Below, one piece after another: positions 12,681-17,054 of a DNA stretch of 17,054 bases. Location of the stretch: NCBI RefSeq assembly GCF_035938995.1, contig NZ_DASZGI010000124.1:1-17054 (forward strand). The letters run 5' to 3'. Position 1 is the stretch's first letter. Each line of letters opens with the position of its first letter. The notes under the pieces were generated by a model. It was given only the letters and a program-made list of their open reading frames with translations, had not been told where the DNA came from and ran no database searches. Source of the stretch: DASZGI01 sp035938995. GTDB taxonomy: Bacteria > Actinomycetota > Actinomycetes > Streptomycetales > Catenulisporaceae. The position numbers were made by a program, and so were the translations under genes.

Positions 12681-13627
12681 CTGTCGAGCGGGCCGCCGTA
12701 CCAGCGCTCGATCAGGGACCTGGCTATCGAGATGCGGCCGGACAGCACGATCTCCCCGGACGCCGCGGCCTCGGCCAGCTCCCGCCGGGAGAACCAGCGC
12801 ACTTCGAGTACTTCCTCGCCGTCGGCGCGCATCCGCTCGGGGTCGTCCACGGTGGCGTTGAAGCCGAGCATCAGGCTGTACGGGAACGGCCACGGCTGGC
12901 TGCCCATGTACGTCACCGAGGTCACGGTCAGCCCGGCCTCCTCGGCGACCTCCCGCGCGACCGCCTGCTCCAGCGACTCGCCCGGTTCGACGAAGCCCGC
13001 CAGGACGGAGAACCTGCGCGAATCCCAGGACGAGCCGCGGCCGAGCAGCAGCCGCTCCTCCGAGTCGGTCACGGCCATGATCACGGCGGGGTCGGTGCGC
13101 GGATAGTGCTCGGTGCCGCACTGCGCGCAGCGGCGGATGTGGCCGGCCGCGGCGACCTCGGTCGGGTTGCCGCACTTGGAGCAGAAACGGTGGCTGCGGT
13201 GCCAGTGCTCGAGCGCGACCGCGTGGGTGAGCAGGCCCGCGTCCCGATCGGACAGCAGCAGGCCGACCTCCCGCAGCGAGGCGGGGCGCGCGTCGCCGTC
13301 CAGGCGGCCGGGCAGCGTCTCGGTCGGCACCGCGAAGAACATGAAGCCGCTCTCGTCCCGGCCGAGGAAGTAGCGGTCGCCTTCGGGAGCGTCGTAGGAG
13401 GGAACGGTGACCAGGCGGGTCCGGGTGCCTTCCGGGTCTACCGGGTCCGCTTCGTCGAGCACGAACGCCCGGCCCTCGCTGACCACCAGCACCCTGGTGT
13501 CGGGATTCGACCAGGCCGCCGCCAGGGCGAGTTCGTCGAGGCGCAGTTCGACGGTGCGGTCCACGGTGCCCCGGGCCAGGGCCAGCTGACCGAGCGGTCC
13601 GGTCGCCGCGTCGCGGTGATCCGCCAT
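12671..13627 (-). CDS. nudC: NudC-type NAD(H) pyrophosphatase (Nudix)
   Basis: A 318-residue Nudix hydrolase. The zinc ribbon is C149xxC152 and C167xxC170. The Nudix box is at 211-233: GFVEPGE, then REVAEEAGL, with all metal-binding glutamates present. It is followed by SQPWPFP at 243-249, the motif diagnostic for NADH pyrophosphatases. The N-terminal 1-145 is the NudC-specific domain. It cleaves NADH to NMNH and AMP and, in characterised members, removes NAD caps from RNA. I chose ATG 13627 (MADHRDAATGP), with a purine-rich GGAGGGGGAG about two to eleven bases upstream; the frame is open 30 codons further. It is downstream of the M20 peptidase gene with a 111-bp gap. The 3' end carries a tandem repeat. 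Confidence 0.95.
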   Translation of the reverse strand: MADHRDAATGPLGQLALARGTVDRTVELRLDELALAAAWSNPDTRVLVVSEGRAFVLDEADPVDPEGTRTRLVTVPSYDAPEGDRYFLGRDESGFMFFAVPTETLPGRLDGDARPASLREVGLLLSDRDAGLLTHAVALEHWHRSHRFCSKCGNPTEVAAAGHIRRCAQCGTEHYPRTDPAVIMAVTDSEERLLLGRGSSWDSRRFSVLAGFVEPGESLEQAVAREVAEEAGLTVTSVTYMGSQPWPFPYSLMLGFNATVDDPERMRADGEEVLEVRWFSRRELAEAAASGEIVLSGRISIARSLIERWYGGPLDSAV

Positions 13628-13671
13628 CGCTCCCCCTCCGTTGGGTATGTCAGCCGATGTCGCACCGAAGA

Positions 13672-13706
13672 GCCGCCCCGCATCGTCCGAGCCGGTGGAG
13701 GGCGGC
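13672..13706 (-). promoter_or_regulatory. Weak inverted repeat between the M20 peptidase gene and nudC
   Basis: GCCGCCC at 13672-13678 and GGGCGGC at 13700-13706 form a seven-pair stem with a 21-base loop. On the minus strand it lies 32 bp after the M20 stop and is followed by TCTTCGG. It may be a weak terminator or simply GC-rich coincidence. Confidence 0.25.
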
Positions 13707-13738
13707 CTTCTTCCCACTGAACTAACTCCCGATGTTGA

Positions 13739-15157
13739 TCAATTGTTCCCAGCCAGGTCTTCCCATAGGTAGGCGGTCGCTTCCGCGCCCTTGAGTAGGA
13801 GGTCGAGGTCGACTTTTTCGTTGGGCGCGTGCCACCCGTCCTCTGGCAGCGAGATGCCGAGGAAGACGACGGGCGCGCCGAGGATGTCCTGCAGGTCCGC
13901 CTCCGGACCGGATCCGCCCTGGCGGGTGTAGAGGATCTCGCGCGGCTCGCCGCCGGGCTCGGTCGCGAACGCGCGGCCCAGTGCCCGGGTCACCGACTGG
14001 AGCGCCGGGTGGTCGAGCGGGGTGAGGCAGGGGCGCACCCCGTCCCCCTCATACGAGGTCGTGTATTCGATCCCGGCCGGGACGCGCTGCGCCAGCCAGG
14101 CCTCGAACGCGTCGCGCACCCGGGTCGGCTCCTGCCCCGCGACCAGGCGGAAGGAGAGCTTGGCGTGCGCCTCGGACGGCACGATCGTCTTCGAGCCGGG
14201 GCTGGTGTGCCCGCCCCAGATCCCGTTGATCTCCGCGGTCGGCCGGGCCCAAATCCGTTCGAGGGTGGAGTATCCGGCCTCGCCGATGGCGGCGGTGGAC
14301 TTGGCGGTGCGCAGCCAGGCGGCCTCGTCGAAGGGCAGCTTGGCGATCAGCTGGCGTTCGACGTCGGTGAGCTCGACGATCCCGTCGTAGAAGCCGGGCA
14401 GGGTGATCCGGCGGTCGGCGTCGTGCAGGTAGCCGAGCACCCGGACCAGTTCGGTGACCGGGTTCGGGATCGCACCGCCGAACGCGCCGGAGTGGATATC
14501 GCCGGTCGGGCCGCGGAAGTCCATCTGCACGGCGAGCATGCCGCGCATCGCGGTGCAGGTGCTCGGGGTGTCGCGGTCCCACATGTCGGTGTCGGAGACC
14601 ACGACGACGTCGCAGGCGAGCCGGTCGGCCTTCTCCCGCAGCAGGGCCGGGAAGTGCGGCGAGCCGGACTCCTCCTCACCTTCGACGATCAGCTTGAGGT
14701 TGACCGCGGGGGCGGTGCGGCCGGTGGCGGCCAGGTGGGCGCGGACGCCGAGCAGGTGGAAGAAGACCTGTCCCTTGTCGTCGGCGGCGCCGCGGGCGTA
14801 GAGGCGGCCGTCGCGCTCGTCGGGTTCGAACGGCCCGCTGTGCCAGAGCTCGAGGGGGGCGACCGGCTGAACGTCGTGGTGTCCGTACACGGCGACGGTC
14901 GGGGCCTTCGGGTCGTCTGAGGGCCACTCGGCGAACACGGCGGGCAGGCCGGCGCCGTCGCCGGTCTCCCAGACCTCGACGGTCGGGAAGCCGGTCCGCC
15001 GTAACGCGGCGGCCAGCCATTCGGCGGAGGCGCGCACGTCGCCGGTTCGGTTGGGGTCGCCGGAGATCGACGGAATGCTGAGCCAGGCTTTGAGGTCTTC
15101 GACGAACTCGTTCGCCTCGTGGGCGACGAACGTCCGCACTGACGCGTCTGTAGACAT
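13739..15157 (-). CDS. M20-family dipeptidase (metallopeptidase)
   Basis: A 472-residue zinc peptidase of the M20 family (CNDP/ArgE/DapE-like). Metal-site motifs are intact: YGHHDVQP (91-98, H93 and D95), ARGAADDKGQ (121-130, bridging Asp), the catalytic EGEEESGS (159-166), SDTDMW (188-193) and HAPNE (443-447). The middle part (about 205-345) is the dimerisation domain, with GDIHSGAFGG. Sequence features are closest to cytosolic non-specific dipeptidases. ATG 15157 (MSTDASVRTF) is preferred; a frame extension of six codons to 15175 begins at a GTG inside the promoter-like sequence. It lies 43 bp downstream of the aminotransferase gene on the same strand, but also has a -10-like TAGGGT immediately upstream, so it may be read both ways. 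Confidence 0.92.
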   Translation of the reverse strand: MSTDASVRTFVAHEANEFVEDLKAWLSIPSISGDPNRTGDVRASAEWLAAALRRTGFPTVEVWETGDGAGLPAVFAEWPSDDPKAPTVAVYGHHDVQPVAPLELWHSGPFEPDERDGRLYARGAADDKGQVFFHLLGVRAHLAATGRTAPAVNLKLIVEGEEESGSPHFPALLREKADRLACDVVVVSDTDMWDRDTPSTCTAMRGMLAVQMDFRGPTGDIHSGAFGGAIPNPVTELVRVLGYLHDADRRITLPGFYDGIVELTDVERQLIAKLPFDEAAWLRTAKSTAAIGEAGYSTLERIWARPTAEINGIWGGHTSPGSKTIVPSEAHAKLSFRLVAGQEPTRVRDAFEAWLAQRVPAGIEYTTSYEGDGVRPCLTPLDHPALQSVTRALGRAFATEPGGEPREILYTRQGGSGPEADLQDILGAPVVFLGISLPEDGWHAPNEKVDLDLLLKGAEATAYLWEDLAGNN

Positions 15158-15164
15158 GCCCTCG

Positions 15165-15170
15165 ACCCTA
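15165..15170 (-). promoter_or_regulatory. -10-like TAGGGT for a possible leaderless M20 transcript
   Basis: On the minus strand TAGGGT ends seven bases before the ATG at 15157, so a transcript initiating at the usual distance would begin at or next to the start codon. Leaderless mRNAs are common in actinobacteria. The -35 region has no clear TTGAC match, so confidence is limited. Confidence 0.4.
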
Positions 15171-15200
15171 CCCAATCCGGGTCGGTGCTACATCCGGGGC

Positions 15201-16412
15201 TTACTGCTGGTACCCAGCCAAGAAGCGGGCCAGCCCGTCGAGCGCGCGCTCGAGATCCTCGACCCGGGGCAGGGTGACGATGCGGAAGTGGTCCGGCTGC
15301 GGCCAGTTGAACGCGGTGCCGTGCATGACCAGCATCTTCTCGGCGTTGAGCAGGTCCATCACGAAGCGCTCGTCATCGGCGATCTTGTAGACGGACGGGT
15401 CGAGGCGCGGGAACGCGTAGATCGCGCCGAGCGGCTTGGTGCAGGAGACGCCGGGGATCTGGTTGAGCAGTTCCCAGGTGCGGTTGCGCTGCTCCCAAAG
15501 GCGGCCGCCGGGTTCGGTGAGCCGGTCGATGGACTGGAAGCCGCCGACCGCGGCCTGGATCGCGTGCTGCACCGGGACGTTGGCGCCGAGCCGGAGGTTG
15601 GCCAGGATCTCAAGCCCTTGGATGTAGTCCTCGGCATGCTCCTTGGGACCGCTGAGGACCATCCAGCCCATGCGGTACCCGGCGGCACGGTACGTCTTGG
15701 ACAGACCGTTGAAGGTGATGGTGAGCAGGTCCGGGGCGGACAGGGCGGTCAGCCGGTGTGTCGCGCCGTCGTAGAGGATCTTGTCGTAGATCTCGTCGGA
15801 CAGGACCATCAGCCGGTGCCGCCGGGCGATCTCGACGACGGCGTCGACGACCTCCTGCGGATAGACGGCGCCGGTCGGATTGTTCGGGTTGATGAGGACC
15901 AGCGCCTTGGTGCGATCGCTGATCTTGGCCTCGATGTCGGCCAGGTCGGGAGCCCAGTCGGCCTGCTCGTCGCAGAGGTAGTGCACCGGCTTCCCACCCG
16001 CCAGCGCGGTCGCCCCGGTCCACAGCGGGTAGTCGGGAGCCGGGATCAGCACCTCGTCGCCGTGGTCCAGCAGAGCGTTCAAAACCATGCCGATGAGCTC
16101 GGACACGCCGTTGCCGATGTAGACGTCCTCGATGTCCAACCCGTTCAGCCCGCGGGTCTGGTACGACTGCACGACCGCGCGCCGGGCGGAGGGCAGGCCC
16201 TTGGAATCGCCATAGCCGTTGGATTCGTGCAGGTGCAGGATGACGTCCTGGACCAGCTCGTCCGGAGCCTCGAAGCCGAAGGGCGCCGGGTTGCCGATGT
16301 TGAGCTTGAGGACGGTGTGCCCCTCAGCCTCAAGCTGCTTAGCCCTGGTGAGAACCGGCCCGCGCAGGTCGTACTGGACTTCGGACAGCTTCCGGGACTG
16401 CTTGAACTCCAT
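15201..16412 (-). CDS. alaA: Alanine (glutamate-pyruvate) aminotransferase, AlaA type
   Basis: A 403-residue fold-type I PLP enzyme. It resembles E. coli AlaA over its full length as I recall that sequence: RGPVLTRAKQLE, LKLNIGNPAPFGFEAPDE, DVYIGNGVSELI, PAPDYPLWTG, INPNNPTGAVY (174-184), SDEIYDKILY (205-214) and FRIVTLPRVED near the end. The PLP lysine is K239 in NGLSKTYR. The reaction would be interconversion of pyruvate plus glutamate with alanine plus 2-oxoglutarate in the cytoplasm. The start ATG 16412 has GGAGAGG about eleven bases upstream. The gene heads the minus-strand group with the M20 dipeptidase 43 bp downstream, so peptide-derived amino acids and transamination may be coupled. 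Exact substrate preference cannot be read from the sequence. Confidence 0.92.
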   Translation of the reverse strand: MEFKQSRKLSEVQYDLRGPVLTRAKQLEAEGHTVLKLNIGNPAPFGFEAPDELVQDVILHLHESNGYGDSKGLPSARRAVVQSYQTRGLNGLDIEDVYIGNGVSELIGMVLNALLDHGDEVLIPAPDYPLWTGATALAGGKPVHYLCDEQADWAPDLADIEAKISDRTKALVLINPNNPTGAVYPQEVVDAVVEIARRHRLMVLSDEIYDKILYDGATHRLTALSAPDLLTITFNGLSKTYRAAGYRMGWMVLSGPKEHAEDYIQGLEILANLRLGANVPVQHAIQAAVGGFQSIDRLTEPGGRLWEQRNRTWELLNQIPGVSCTKPLGAIYAFPRLDPSVYKIADDERFVMDLLNAEKMLVMHGTAFNWPQPDHFRIVTLPRVEDLERALDGLARFLAGYQQ

Positions 16413-16816
16413 GGCGACGGGTACCTCTCCGGGCGGGCCGGCTGTCGCCGAAGATGCAGCAGCCGTTGACCGTTTCTATCAGGTGACGGAAAGCCTCGCA
16501 CGGCAGTTTCAAAGCCTGGTACCGCGATGAGCAGGCGTGTTCGGCGAGACGGGGCTGGTGGGTGGCCGGAGCCGGATCGCCCCTGCAACGGGCAGCGGCC
16601 CCACCACGACCGCGCGGAAGCCGGACCGCCTCTGCGCCGGGCAGCGGTCCACGCCCCGACCGCGCGGGAGCCTGGCAAGGGCCCGCGCCCCGACCGCGCG
16701 GGAGCCTGGCCGCCTCTGCGCCGGGCAACGGCTCACACCCGACCGCACGGGAGCCTGGCCGCGTCTGTGGTGGGACGCCGCACGGCGCACCAAGCGCCGC
16801 GCACCAAACACCGCGA
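16413..16816. other. 404-bp intergenic stretch between adnB-like gene and alaA
   Basis: No credible gene. The part from about 16558 to 16790 is a degenerate tandem array described separately. The remainder (16413-16557) should hold the alaA promoter on the minus strand; a TTTGAAAC (complement near 16509-16516) is TTGACA-like, but no well-spaced TAnnnT follows it. Open frames across the array are rich in Arg, Gly and Pro and follow the repeat period rather than any protein family. Confidence 0.6.
16558..16790. repeat. Degenerate ~50-bp minisatellite, 4-5 units
   Basis: Units begin GACCGCGCGG at 16608 (50 bp), 16658 (shortened to 34 bp), 16692 (49 bp) and GACCGCACGG at 16741. A more diverged unit precedes them from about 16558. 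Shared elements are GAGCCTGGC or GAAGCCGGAC, CCGCCTCTGCGCCGGGCA and ACGGCTCAC-like segments. The 34-bp unit lacks the CTCTGCGCCGGGCAACGG part. The array lies between two minus-strand genes. Confidence 0.8.
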
Positions 16817-17054
16817 CTAATCCGCACCCGCGTTTCCCGCAACCAGCCGCTCCAATGCGGCCCGGTCCGGCAAGTCGTCGTAGCGGTGAACCTCACCGGT
16901 GCGTACGTAGAGGAACGCCGCCCGCACTCGGTCCAGCGGCACGCCGGCCAGCTCCGCCCACGCCAGCCGATAAACCGCCAGCTGCAACGGATCGGCGTCG
17001 GCCGCACGGTTGGTCTTCCAGTCCACGACCTCGAACGATCCCTCCGGATCGCGG
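16817..17054 (-). CDS. adnB: C-terminal end of AdnB-like helicase-nuclease (partial)
   Basis: The last 78 codons of a gene whose 5' part lies beyond the right edge of the window. Near the start of the visible part, DPEGSFEVVDWKTNR carries the D-x-K part of a PD-(D/E)XK RecB-type nuclease site (VDWKT), and DPLQLAVYRLAWAEL matches the QxxxY motif of the same nuclease family. The rest, LDRVRAAFLYVRTGEV and DLPDRAALERLV, is a typical end for actinobacterial AddAB/AdnAB proteins. By position it corresponds to mycobacterial AdnB (Rv3201c), which with AdnA resects double-strand breaks, but AdnA or another UvrD-nuclease fusion cannot be excluded from the tail alone. The stop TAG is at 16819-16817, and the minisatellite begins right after it. 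Confidence 0.75.
   Translation of the reverse strand, partial: RDPEGSFEVVDWKTNRAADADPLQLAVYRLAWAELAGVPLDRVRAAFLYVRTGEVHRYDDLPDRAALERLVAGNAGAD

Noticed and set aside
12608..13720. Plus-strand frame opposite nudC
   Set aside because: Shadow of a complete Nudix protein; no ribosome binding site or domain.
15051..16469. Plus-strand frame opposite alaA
   Set aside because: Shadow of an intact aminotransferase on the minus strand.
16413..16560. tRNA or other structured RNA gene in the alaA upstream region
   Set aside because: No cloverleaf, no T-arm TTCGA motif and no acceptor stem could be assembled on either strand.
16339..17007. 222-codon minus-strand frame across the minisatellite
   Set aside because: Its Pro/Arg/Gly repeats follow the DNA repeat period, and it overlaps both the AdnB-like end and the alaA start in other frames.

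Overview
The window reads as chromosomal DNA from a high-GC actinomycete (Actinomycetota). The base composition is GC-rich throughout, codon third positions are mostly G or C, and several family signatures are actinobacterial: a WhiB7 iron-sulfur regulator with a C-terminal AT-hook, the mycoredoxin Mrx1 with a CGYC active site, UvrD2 with a four-cysteine element before an HRDC domain, and a DUF5679 zinc-ribbon protein. The species cannot be fixed from the sequence. Gene order is recognisably that of the conserved block known in mycobacteria as roughly Rv3196 to Rv3202c (ThiF-like, AarF kinase, WhiB7, UvrD2, Mrx1, NudC, AdnAB), interrupted by lineage-specific insertions.

Left part (1-5451, plus strand): a small zinc ribbon protein; a ThiF/E1-like protein with an N-terminal winged-helix (RRE/PqqD-like) region; an AarF/UbiB-type atypical kinase overlapping its end; and a large secreted alkaline-phosphatase-superfamily phosphoesterase. 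The last has its own promoter region, where short direct repeats overlap the -35 position. A perfect 17-bp hairpin at 5507-5546 closes this block and faces the convergent whiB7 unit.

Middle part: a minus-strand whiB7 unit (about 6954 down to 5614). It has a promoter with an AT-rich box exactly 3 bp upstream of the -35, a 130-codon leader reading frame with good ribosome binding site and coding bias, an intrinsic terminator that would act as an attenuator, whiB7 itself, and a small basic protein of unknown function. Divergently on the plus strand (7212-8464) lies a translationally coupled pair of single-pass membrane proteins with similar architecture and no recognised function. They converge on uvrD2 (minus, 8484-10775).

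Right part: mrx1 and an orphan sugar-type ABC ATPase on the plus strand, then a minus-strand run: the nuclease end of an AdnB-like helicase-nuclease (cut by the window edge), an AlaA-type aminotransferase, an M20 dipeptidase and NudC. A decayed minisatellite of about 50-bp units separates the first two.

Functionally the block mixes stress defence (WhiB7 for ribosome-targeting antibiotics and redox, Mrx1 for mycothiol-linked reduction, NudC for NAD(H) or NAD-capped RNA), DNA repair (UvrD2, AdnB) and general metabolism. The most interesting regulatory object is the whiB7 leader. The most interesting unexplained genes are its 130-aa leader product, the small gene after whiB7, the paired membrane proteins, and the solitary RRE-ThiF protein with a degenerate E1 active site. 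No CRISPR array, rRNA, tRNA, transposase or integrase was seen.
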